Shown here piece by piece: positions 57,672-64,000 of a stretch of 64,000 nt of DNA (positions within the stretch are counted from its first letter, which is position 1; the number at the start of each line of letters is the position of its first letter). Position numbers and translations under genes: made by a program. The stretch is from positions 186,001-250,000 of the forward strand of contig NZ_FNOG01000008.1 of NCBI RefSeq assembly GCF_900106525.1, in the 5' to 3' direction. This stretch comes from Lysobacter enzymogenes. GTDB taxonomy: Bacteria; Pseudomonadota; Gammaproteobacteria; Xanthomonadales; Xanthomonadaceae. Under the pieces are notes generated by a model. The model was given only the letters and a program-made list of their open reading frames with translations, was not told where the DNA came from and made no database searches.

Positions 57672-57909
57672 GGGCGGTTCGTCTCGGCTGGGCGCGGGCG
57701 CCGCCGCGGCGTTCGCGAACGGCGGCGGAACAGAAAGGTAGGCGATGGCGAACGTCGGGGCGTCCGCGGCACAGGGTAAGGCCAGCGCCGGGTCGGCGAC
57801 GCGGCGATGCGCCCGCTGCGCTTTGCCGCGGCGGGCCGTCGGCCGGACGGCGCCGCGGCGATCGGCGTCGAACCGGCCAGCGTCGGCCCGGCCGCCGGCG
57901 CGGTCGCGA

Positions 57910-58863
57910 TCAGCCGCCGGCGCTGGCCGCATCCAGCGCCGCGATCTCGTCGGCGCGCAGGTTCAACCGCGTCGCCGCCAGCAACTCGTGCAACTGCGCC
58001 ACGCTGGTCGCGCTGGCGATCGGCGCGGTCACCGACGGCCGCGCGATCAGCCAGGCCAGCGCCACCTGCGCCGGGGTCGCGCCGTGGCCGGCGGCGACCT
58101 CGTCGAGCGCGGCCAGGATGCGCAGCCCGCGTGCGTCCAGATACTTCTGCACCGCGCCGCCGCGCGCCCGGCTCTTGCCCAGGTCGTCGCGGCTGCGGTA
58201 TTTGCCGGTCAGGAAACCGCTGGCCAGCGAGTAGTAACCGATCACGCCGACGCCGCGCGCGCGCACCAACGGCTCCAGTTCGGCTTCGAAGCCGGCGCGA
58301 TCGCAGAGGTTGTATTCCGGTTGCAGAGTTTCATAACGCGGCAACCCGTGCCGTTCCGACACGTCCAGGGCCTGGGCCAGGCGCGCGGCCGAGTAATTGG
58401 ACGCGCCGATCGCGCGCACTTTCCCGGCCTCGATCAGGCGGGCGAATGCGCCCAGGGTGTCTTCCAGCGGCACCGTCGGGTCTTCCTCGTGGGCTTGATA
58501 GAGGTCGATGACCTCGGTGCCGAGCCGGCGCAGCGAATCGTCCACCGCCGCCTGGATAGTGGCCGGCGCCAGCCCGCGCCGCGGCGCCCACTTGGCGACC
58601 TTGGTGGCGACGACGATGCGCTCGCGGCGCCCGCCGCCCTGGGCCAGCCAGCGGCCGATAATGCGTTCGGACTCGCCGCCCTGATTACCCGGCACCCACG
58701 CCGAATACACATCGGCGGTGTCGACCAGGCTGAAACCGGCCTCGGTGAATGCGTCCAGTAGGGCGAAACTCGTCGCCTCGTCGGCACTCCAGCCGAATAC
58801 ATTGCCGCCGAACGCCAACGGCGCCACGGACAGGGAAGAACGGCCGAGCGGACGCAGGTTCAT
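57910..58863 (-). CDS. Aldo/keto reductase
   Basis: A 317-residue soluble protein from ATG 58863 (MNLRPLGRSSLSVAPLAFGG), with AAGGAAA upstream. The barrel core shows LGRSSLSVAPLAFGG, the catalytic Asp in FSLVDTADVYSAWVPG, the general acid Tyr in ADVYS and the lysine in VATKVAKWAP. VIDLYQAHEED, GASNYSAARLAQALD, and QPEYNLCDR follow. It is an NADPH-dependent reductase of the AKR family whose substrate cannot be predicted. The motif EEDPTVPLEDTLGAFARLIE is typical of the AKR5/AKR12-like group. The upstream gap is shared with the divergently oriented REC-kinase gene. Confidence 0.93.
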   Translation of the reverse strand: MNLRPLGRSSLSVAPLAFGGNVFGWSADEATSFALLDAFTEAGFSLVDTADVYSAWVPGNQGGESERIIGRWLAQGGGRRERIVVATKVAKWAPRRGLAPATIQAAVDDSLRRLGTEVIDLYQAHEEDPTVPLEDTLGAFARLIEAGKVRAIGASNYSAARLAQALDVSERHGLPRYETLQPEYNLCDRAGFEAELEPLVRARGVGVIGYYSLASGFLTGKYRSRDDLGKSRARGGAVQKYLDARGLRILAALDEVAAGHGATPAQVALAWLIARPSVTAPIASATSVAQLHELLAATRLNLRADEIAALDAASAGG

Positions 58864-59051
58864 TGCAGTTTCCTTAATGCGGGAATGTTCATGATGCGCC
58901 GCCACAAATGCGGCCGTCATCGCGGATTTCGTATGCCTGGATTGGCGGCTGCGGTGGGTCGTCGCAGGGCCGTGAACCATTCATCATTCCCGGCGGCGGT
59001 TCCGCCTTTATGTGAAGGTTTCTGTTAACTTGCCACACGATTTCCACGCGA

Positions 59052-59078
59052 TTCACATATGCGAATTTCATGTGAATT
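59052..59078. promoter_or_regulatory. Inverted repeat ATTCACAT-N11-ATGTGAAT
   Basis: A perfect 8-bp inverted repeat in the most AT-rich part of the spacer between the aldo/keto reductase and the REC-histidine kinase; a related TATGTGAAG lies at about 59010. It is a good candidate for a regulator site near the kinase start (38 bases upstream of the GTG at 59116). It does not follow the CRP/Clp half-site order (TGTGA-N6-TCACA). Confidence 0.45.
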
Positions 59079-59115
59079 CGGTGGCAATCCAGCGCCTCCA
59101 GGAGATTTACAGGAC

Positions 59116-60207
59116 GTGAGCACTCCCGCGACATCCACCGGTCGCATCTTGGTCGTCGACGACCAGGCCGCGAATCTGCGCGTGGTGACCGCCCTGTTGT
59201 CCCGCCAGGGTTACGAGGTGGTGGCCGCCTCGACCGGCGACGAGGCCTTGCAGCTGTATGCGCAGTCCCCGCCCGACCTGATCCTGCTCGACGTGATGAT
59301 GCCGGGCATGGACGGTTTCGAAGTCATGGACGCGCTGCGCGCCGACTCGCCGCTGCGCGTGCCGGTGGTGTTCGTCACCGCCGCCCACGACCGCGACCTG
59401 CTGCTGCGCGCGTTCGACGCCGGCGTGGTCGATTACGTCACCAAACCGTTCCTGCCCGAAGAGCTGCTGGCGCGGGTCAACGCCCACGTCGGCCTCAAGC
59501 TCACCCGCGACCGCCTGGAGCGGGTCGCGCGCGAGCGCGAGGAACTGGTCAACCTGGTCGCGCACGATCTCAAGAATCCGCTGACCAGCGTGCTGTTCGC
59601 CAGCGACCTGCTGATCAACAACGGCTGCAAGCCCGAGCGCGTGCCGCGCTATCTGCAGATGATCCACGAAAGCGCCGACGACGCGCTGGGCTATATCCGC
59701 CATTACCTGGAAAGCCAGGCCGGCCATCGCGAACGCGCCGAACACGGCGCCTGCGCGGACCTGGCCGAAACCCTGGACTGGCTGGTGCGCCGCTACGAAA
59801 TGCAGCTCGACGCGCGCGGCATCCGCGTGCAGGTGCAACCGCCGGCGAACGGCTCGGCGCAGGTGGCGATGGACTCGCGCGTGCTGCGCCAGGTCAGCGA
59901 AAACCTGGTGACCAACGCGATGAAATACGCGCCCGGCGGCGACCTGACCCTGGCCGCGCGCAACAGCGCGCCCGGCTTCTGGCAGCTGATCGTCGCCGAC
60001 CGCGGCCCCGGGATTCCGGTGGCGCGCCAGCGCGAGTTGTTCAAACCGTTCGTGCGCCTGCACGACAACGACATCGACGATGGTTTATCCAGCGGCCTGG
60101 GTTTGTCGCTGGCCAAGCAGATCGTGGTCAATGCCGGCGGACAGCTTTGGTATGAGGAACGCAAGCACGGCGGCTCGCGTTTCATCATCGAGTTGCCGGA
60201 AGCCTGA
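59116..60207 (+). CDS. REC-histidine kinase hybrid protein
   Basis: A 363-residue soluble protein with GTG start 59116 (VSTPATSTGRILVVDDQAAN), behind AGGAG; an upstream ATG (59059) adds a leader with no motif. The receiver domain (1-130) has VVDDQ, Asp59 in LLDVMMPGMDG and the lysine in DYVTKPFLPEE. The kinase core has His150 in NLVAHDLKNPLTSVL, N-box VSENLVTNAMKYA, G1 DRGPGIPV, and G2 GLGLSLAKQI. No membrane segment is present, so it senses through another protein or through its receiver. REC-first kinases often act as phosphate-accepting relays or output branches. No cognate regulator is adjacent. Confidence 0.93.
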   Translation: MSTPATSTGRILVVDDQAANLRVVTALLSRQGYEVVAASTGDEALQLYAQSPPDLILLDVMMPGMDGFEVMDALRADSPLRVPVVFVTAAHDRDLLLRAFDAGVVDYVTKPFLPEELLARVNAHVGLKLTRDRLERVAREREELVNLVAHDLKNPLTSVLFASDLLINNGCKPERVPRYLQMIHESADDALGYIRHYLESQAGHRERAEHGACADLAETLDWLVRRYEMQLDARGIRVQVQPPANGSAQVAMDSRVLRQVSENLVTNAMKYAPGGDLTLAARNSAPGFWQLIVADRGPGIPVARQRELFKPFVRLHDNDIDDGLSSGLGLSLAKQIVVNAGGQLWYEERKHGGSRFIIELPEA

Positions 60208-60249
60208 AAGACGCGGCGCGGCGCGATGGGTTCGCCGTAGCTTTGTTTT

Positions 60250-60332
60250 CGCGGTCGCAGCTTGCGCAGCTCCTACAGTCGGATACGAAACTTGCCGAAG
60301 CCCCTGTAGGAGCTGCGCAAGCTGCGACCGCG
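60250..60332. repeat. Palindromic repeat, same family, copy 3
   Basis: Arms of 29 bases at 60250-60278 and 60304-60332, complementary to each other, with a 25-base loop. The loop is the reverse complement of the copy at 53341 with three mismatches, so the whole unit is conserved, including the loop. Confidence 0.9.
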
Positions 60333-60359
60333 AAAACCAAACCACGACGCAAGCCCAAC

Positions 60360-60390
60360 AAAAAAGCCGACGCATGAGCGTCGGCTTTTT
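60360..60390. terminator. Bidirectional Rho-independent terminator
   Basis: A perfect stem (AAAAAAGCCGACGC / GCGTCGGCTTTTT) around ATGA, T run at the right end and A run at the left, between the convergent REC-kinase and the small membrane gene. It should serve both. Confidence 0.9.
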
Positions 60391-60447
60391 CGTTATCGCG
60401 AGCGTCCGCAGAATCGTCGGCGCCGCACTCACGCGGACGACGTCGGT

Positions 60448-60807
60448 TTATTCCGCCGCCGTCTCATCCGAGCCGTTGCGGGTGCGGCGGCGCGAACCGC
60501 CCGGCGCCGCACGGCGCGCATCGATGCGCCGGGCCGAACCTTCGATCGGTTCGCCTTCGGCCTGCTTGCGCGCCTTGCGCCGCGCGGCGGCGTACCACAG
60601 CAGGCCGGCGCCGGCGACGGCGGCCACCGCGACCACCGGGTTGCGGCGGATGAAACCACCGGCAGTGCGCGCACCGGCCTTGACCACACCGAGCTTGGCG
60701 CCCGTCTCGAGCCACTGGCCGGCCTTGGGCGCGGCATCCTTGAGGTTAGCGCTGATCGCGTGCACCAGTTCCAGCGCGCGGTCGGGCAGAGAATCGAACT
60801 TGCTCAT
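60448..60807 (-). CDS. Small membrane-anchored protein, unknown function
   Basis: A 119-residue protein from ATG 60807 (MSKFDSLPDRALELVHAISA). An amphipathic N-terminus is followed by a hydrophobic helix (NPVVAVAAVAGAGLLWYAAA, residues about 56-76) and a basic, Arg/Lys-rich tail (RRKARKQAEGEP and RRIDARRAAPGGSRRR). The pattern matches small inner-membrane proteins of unknown function common in xanthomonads, related in layout to the DUF883/ElaB group. The terminator downstream separates it from the REC-kinase. Confidence 0.72.
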   Translation of the reverse strand: MSKFDSLPDRALELVHAISANLKDAAPKAGQWLETGAKLGVVKAGARTAGGFIRRNPVVAVAAVAGAGLLWYAAARRKARKQAEGEPIEGSARRIDARRAAPGGSRRRTRNGSDETAAE

Positions 60808-60953
60808 CGTGTCGGTCCTGGACGAAGAGAAACGGATTCCAGTGTCGGCGCGCTACCGTTGAAATTCTGTGAGCGGGGCCGTGCTGGGGTGGCTGTGGGC
60901 TGAATGTGGGCAGAGCATACGACGGGTGGGTGGGTGACGTCGTGGTTGGGTTG

Positions 60954-60983
60954 GCGCGGTCGCGGCTTGCGCCGCTCCTACAG
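60954..60983. repeat. Half copy of the palindromic repeat family
   Basis: A single arm (GCGCGGTCGCGGCTTGCGCC and onward to CTCCTACAG) of the 40497/53341/60250 family with no second arm nearby, 146 bases from the small membrane gene and 18 before the stop of hrpB. It is probably a decayed or truncated insertion. Confidence 0.75.
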
Positions 60984-61001
60984 GGGGCAGGTGGGCATGC
61001 G

Positions 61002-63548
61002 TTATGTGCCGCGCGGTTTCGCGCGATGCGTCGCGGTGGCGGTCCACGGATCGTCGGGCCACGGGTGCTTGGGGTAACGGCCCTTCATTTCCTTCTTCAC
61101 TTCCGGATAGGTGCGCTCCCAGAAACCGCGCAAGTCCTGGGTGACCTGCAGCGGGCGGCCGGCCGGCGACAGCAGGTGCAAGGTCAAGGGCACGCGGCCG
61201 TCGGCGATGCGCGGGGTGTCGGCCAGGCCGAACAGTTCCTGCAGCTTCACCGCCAGCACCGGCGCCTGCGCCGCGCCGCGGCCGTCGAGGGCGTGGTCGT
61301 CGTAGCCGTACTCGATCGCGCGTTCCATGCCCGAGGGCACGACGATGCGGGTCGGCGCCAGCGCGTCGAGCTTCTGCCGCCACGACCAGTCGCACAGCGA
61401 ACGCAGCGCTTCGCCGAAGCCGGCTTCGTCGAGCGCATCGAGCCGGGTCTTGCCGCTGAGCGCGGGCTTGAGCCATTGGTCGAGGCGTTCGAGCAGCGCG
61501 CTGTCGGACAGATCCGGCAACGGCGTGTCGCCCTGGGTCAGTTCCGGCATCCACTCGCGCAGGCCGCGCACGCGCGCGCGCCACTGGCGCAGGCCGGGCG
61601 TCCACGGCAGCGCGTCCAGGCCGAGCTGGCGCACCGCGTCGATCAGCGCGTCGGCATAGCGCGAAGGATCGGGCCGCGCCAACGGACGGCTGTCGATCAC
61701 GATGCGGTCGAAGCGGCGTTCGCGCACCGCCGCGATGCCGCGCGCAGCGGCGTCCCACACCACTCTGTCTTCGCTGACGAAACGCTGCGGGAACTCGCGC
61801 TCCAGCCGCGCCTCGTCGAGCGGCGCGGCGCGCAGGATGCGCGCATCGCGCGGGTCGTCGCGCAGTTCGCTGATCACCAGCCACGGCTCGCCGTACACCG
61901 CGCTGTCGTCGAACAGCTTGGCGCTGCGGCCGTTGGCGAGCTGATAGCGATACGGATCGCTCGGATGCTGGCGCGCGATGCGGTCTGGAAACGCATGCAG
62001 CAACAGATCGCCGAGCGCGTGCGCGGGCGCCGACGACGGCGGCGGATTGTCCACGCGCAGGCGCCGGCGCCATTGCTTGCTGGCTTGATCGAGCGCGGCC
62101 AGCGCCGAGCGCGAGGCGTCCGCCGGCGCGCGCCCGGCGCGGAACGCGGCCAGCGCCTGCCAGCGCGCGTGCAGCGCGTCGCCGCCGCTGCGCAGCGGGT
62201 CGCGCGCTTCCAGCAGCGCGGCCAGGTCGCAGGCCAGCGCGCGTTCGCCGGCCTCACGCGGCGCCAGCAGCATCGCCGCCAAGCGCGGGTGCGTGCCCAG
62301 CGCGAGCATGCGCCGGCCGAACGCGGTGATCGCCAACTGCGCGCCGGCACCGGGTTCCAACGCGCCCAGCCGCAGCAGCAACTCGCGCGCCGCGGCCAGC
62401 GCGCCGGGCGGCGGCGCATCGAGGAAGCGCAGGCCGGCGTCGCCCCACGCCGCCAGTTCCAGCGCGAGGCCGGCCAGTTCGACCTGGGCCATTTCCGGCC
62501 GCCGCTGCGGCTCCAGACGCTGCGATTCGGGCCACAGGCGGTAGGCCCAGCCGTCGGCGACGCGGCCGGCGCGGCCGGCGCGCTGGTCGGCCGAGGCCTG
62601 GGCGATGGCGACCACATCGAGGCGGGCGAAGCCGCTGTTGGGGTCGTAGCGCGGTTCGCGCGCCAGGCCCGAGTCGATCACCACGCGCACGCCCGGCAAG
62701 GTGACGCTGGATTCGGCGACGTTGGTCGCCAGCACCACCCGGCGGCGGCCGTCGGGGTCGGGCTGGAGCACGCGGCTTTGCTGCTCCACCGGCAATTCGC
62801 CGTGCAGGGCCAGCACGTCGACGCCGCGCGCGGCCTCGCTGCCGGCCAGCGCGGCGTCGGCGCGGGCGATCTCGCGCTGGCCGGGCAGGAACGCGAGCAC
62901 GTCGCCCGGGTGCGCCGCCAGCGCGTGTTCGATCGCGCGCTTGAGCTGGTGTTCGAGCTTCTCTTCGCGCCGCGCCGGGTAATGGCCGATCTGCACCGGA
63001 TGGCTGCGCCCGGCGCTGCTCAGCCGCGGCGCGTCGAGGAACTGCGCCAGCCGCTCGCCGTCGAGCGTGGCCGACATCACCACGATGCGCAGGTCTTCGC
63101 GCAACGAGGCCTGCACGTCCAGCGCCAGGGCCAGGCCGAGGTCGGCGGCGAGGTGGCGTTCGTGGAATTCGTCGAACAGCAGCGCGCCGACGCCGTCGAG
63201 GGTCGGGTCGTCCTGGATCATCCGGGTCAGGATGCCTTCGGTGACCACCTCGATGCGGGTGCGCGCGGACACCTTGTTCTCGAAGCGGATGCGGTAGCCG
63301 ACCGTGTCGCCGGCGGCTTCGCCGCGTTGGCGCGCCATGAAGTTCGCCGCCGCGCGCGCGGCGACGCGGCGCGGTTCCAGCATCAGGATCCGGCGCCCGT
63401 CCAGCCACGGCGCGTCCAGCAGCGCCGGCGGCACCTGGGTGGTCTTGCCGGCGCCGGGCGGCGCTTCCAGCACCAGGCGCGGATGGGCGGCGAGGCTGGC
63501 GCGGATCTGCGGCAGCAGCGGATCGATGGGAAAGGCGGGGCTGTTCAC
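61002..63548 (-). CDS. hrpB: ATP-dependent helicase HrpB
   Basis: An 848-residue DEAH-box helicase from ATG 63548 (MNSPAFPIDPLLPQIRASLA). Motif I is EAPPGAGKTTQVPPALL, motif II DEFHERHLAADLGLA (DEFH for DEAH), motif III IVVMSATLDGERLA, and motif VI QRAGRAGR. HrpB-type marks in the C-terminal half are VELAGLALELAAWGD and PQRFVSEDRVVWDAAARGIA, along with the HrpB C-terminal domain GRVPLTLHLLSPAGRPLQVT. Length matches the family (about 820-850). The substrate in bacteria is not established; it is distinct from the hrp type III genes with the same name. It has no operon partner: the small membrane gene is 194 bases downstream and the partial gene 64 bases upstream. Confidence 0.95.
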   Translation of the reverse strand: MNSPAFPIDPLLPQIRASLAAHPRLVLEAPPGAGKTTQVPPALLDAPWLDGRRILMLEPRRVAARAAANFMARQRGEAAGDTVGYRIRFENKVSARTRIEVVTEGILTRMIQDDPTLDGVGALLFDEFHERHLAADLGLALALDVQASLREDLRIVVMSATLDGERLAQFLDAPRLSSAGRSHPVQIGHYPARREEKLEHQLKRAIEHALAAHPGDVLAFLPGQREIARADAALAGSEAARGVDVLALHGELPVEQQSRVLQPDPDGRRRVVLATNVAESSVTLPGVRVVIDSGLAREPRYDPNSGFARLDVVAIAQASADQRAGRAGRVADGWAYRLWPESQRLEPQRRPEMAQVELAGLALELAAWGDAGLRFLDAPPPGALAAARELLLRLGALEPGAGAQLAITAFGRRMLALGTHPRLAAMLLAPREAGERALACDLAALLEARDPLRSGGDALHARWQALAAFRAGRAPADASRSALAALDQASKQWRRRLRVDNPPPSSAPAHALGDLLLHAFPDRIARQHPSDPYRYQLANGRSAKLFDDSAVYGEPWLVISELRDDPRDARILRAAPLDEARLEREFPQRFVSEDRVVWDAAARGIAAVRERRFDRIVIDSRPLARPDPSRYADALIDAVRQLGLDALPWTPGLRQWRARVRGLREWMPELTQGDTPLPDLSDSALLERLDQWLKPALSGKTRLDALDEAGFGEALRSLCDWSWRQKLDALAPTRIVVPSGMERAIEYGYDDHALDGRGAAQAPVLAVKLQELFGLADTPRIADGRVPLTLHLLSPAGRPLQVTQDLRGFWERTYPEVKKEMKGRYPKHPWPDDPWTATATHRAKPRGT

Positions 63549-63612
63549 CCGCGCAAGGATACGGACCGGCGGCGGCGGCCGGAATGGCGCGGCCGCCGCC
63601 GGCGCGCGCGGG

Positions 63613-64000
63613 TCAGGGTTTGCGGTATTCGCCGCAGCCGTAATAGAGCTTGTCCGGATCGCTGGCGTCGCCGATGGCGATGAACACCGCCTGGGCGTAC
63701 TTTTTCCCGCGCACGTCCTGGCACGGGGCGCCCGCCCGGCTCGGCCCGACCAGCACCTGCATCGGCCGCGAGCGCTGCTGGATCGTGGCCGTGCCGGCCA
63801 GGCCGTACTCGCCCTTGAGCTCGCCGAACACCGGCAGCTTCAGCACCGGCGCCACCGATTTCAGCGTGCCCGCGGCGAGCAATACGCCGCGCGGACTCGA
63901 CAGCGAATACCGGACCAGACCGACGTCCTCGCGCTTGAGCTCGATGCTCCAGACCGGGTCGGTGTTGCCGCCGTTGAACGCGTTCTCGGGAAAATCCAGC
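63613..64000 (-). CDS. Partial exported-type protein, COG3650-like, at window edge
   Basis: The reading frame is open through the right edge, giving at least 129 residues of C-terminal sequence. Visible parts are FPENAFNGGNTDPVWSIELK (a segment like the GNEPFW stretch of COG3650 proteins), DVGLVRYSLSSPRGVLLAAG, and a cysteine pair in GAPCQDVRGKKYAQAV and YYGCGEY. A TTG at 63882 could pass as a start, but the coding pattern continues without a break upstream, so this is a truncated gene. A lipoprotein or periplasmic protein is likely from the family, but the signal lies outside the window. Confidence 0.55.
   Translation of the reverse strand, partial: LDFPENAFNGGNTDPVWSIELKREDVGLVRYSLSSPRGVLLAAGTLKSVAPVLKLPVFGELKGEYGLAGTATIQQRSRPMQVLVGPSRAGAPCQDVRGKKYAQAVFIAIGDASDPDKLYYGCGEYRKP

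Noticed and set aside
59052-59078. CRP/Clp binding site
   Set aside because: The half-sites are in the order TCACA...TGTGA rather than TGTGA-N6-TCACA, and the spacing is 11.

Overview
The window is high-GC DNA (about 70%) from a gammaproteobacterium of the Xanthomonadaceae, most probably a Lysobacter. The pointers are a type IV secretion effector carrying the Xanthomonas-type XVIPCD tail, a TonB-receptor/hexosaminidase amino-sugar locus, a tandem META/DUF4377 pair, and several families of dispersed palindromic repeats. The species is inference; no rRNA or tRNA gene was seen.

Layout. 1-2.8 kb: the end of uppP, a DUF2750 gene and two META/DUF4377 envelope proteins. 3.2-5.3 kb: a compact lipoprotein plus XVIPCD-effector pair that looks like an immunity/toxin module for killing other bacteria through a type IV secretion system; the effector head has an HExxH zinc-protease signature. 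5.4-10.8 kb (minus strand): RDD, PEBP and TPR proteins, a YheT-like hydrolase and a PlsC-like acyltransferase. 11-19.3 kb: an N-acetylglucosamine/chito-oligosaccharide locus (sugar permease, sugar kinase, TonB-dependent receptor, GH20 lipoprotein) with LacI-type palindromic operators between the divergent permease and kinase. 19.5-25.8 kb: exported small proteins, then a REC-EAL response regulator and a large hybrid sensor kinase that lie directly upstream of a biosynthetic cluster.

26.3-37.6 kb is the highlight: a six-gene, same-strand cluster with A-T NRPS, C-A-T-C-T-C NRPS, Rid protein, alpha/beta hydrolase with a cysteine nucleophile, MFS exporter and periplasmic Rid protein. The large synthetase has a carrier domain with no adenylation domain, ends in a condensation domain and has no thioesterase. 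A stand-alone A-T protein together with a Cys hydrolase is the arrangement used by SyrB1/SyrC/SyrE and CmaA/CmaE to load an A-less carrier in trans, and I propose the same logic here. By hand-read specificity codes, one A domain selects serine and the other is Gln-like.

37.6-42.3 kb: ankyrin protein, gamma-glutamyltransferase, an ATP-grasp ligase and a gamma-glutamylcyclotransferase-like protein. 42.2-44.3 kb: a divergent tetA/tetR-type efflux pair with two tetO-like operators. 44.4-44.8 kb: a 189-bp tandem repeat. 44.9-54.5 kb: AAA ATPase, AEC transporter, lipoprotein, orphan ParA, SixA, YceI, a phospholipase D-type lipoprotein, a repeat-rich gap, a pseudouridine synthase and a small anchored protein. 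54.9-64 kb: a secreted protein with one heme-binding motif, an EamA exporter, an aldo/keto reductase, a REC-histidine kinase, a small membrane protein, the helicase HrpB and a partial gene at the right edge.
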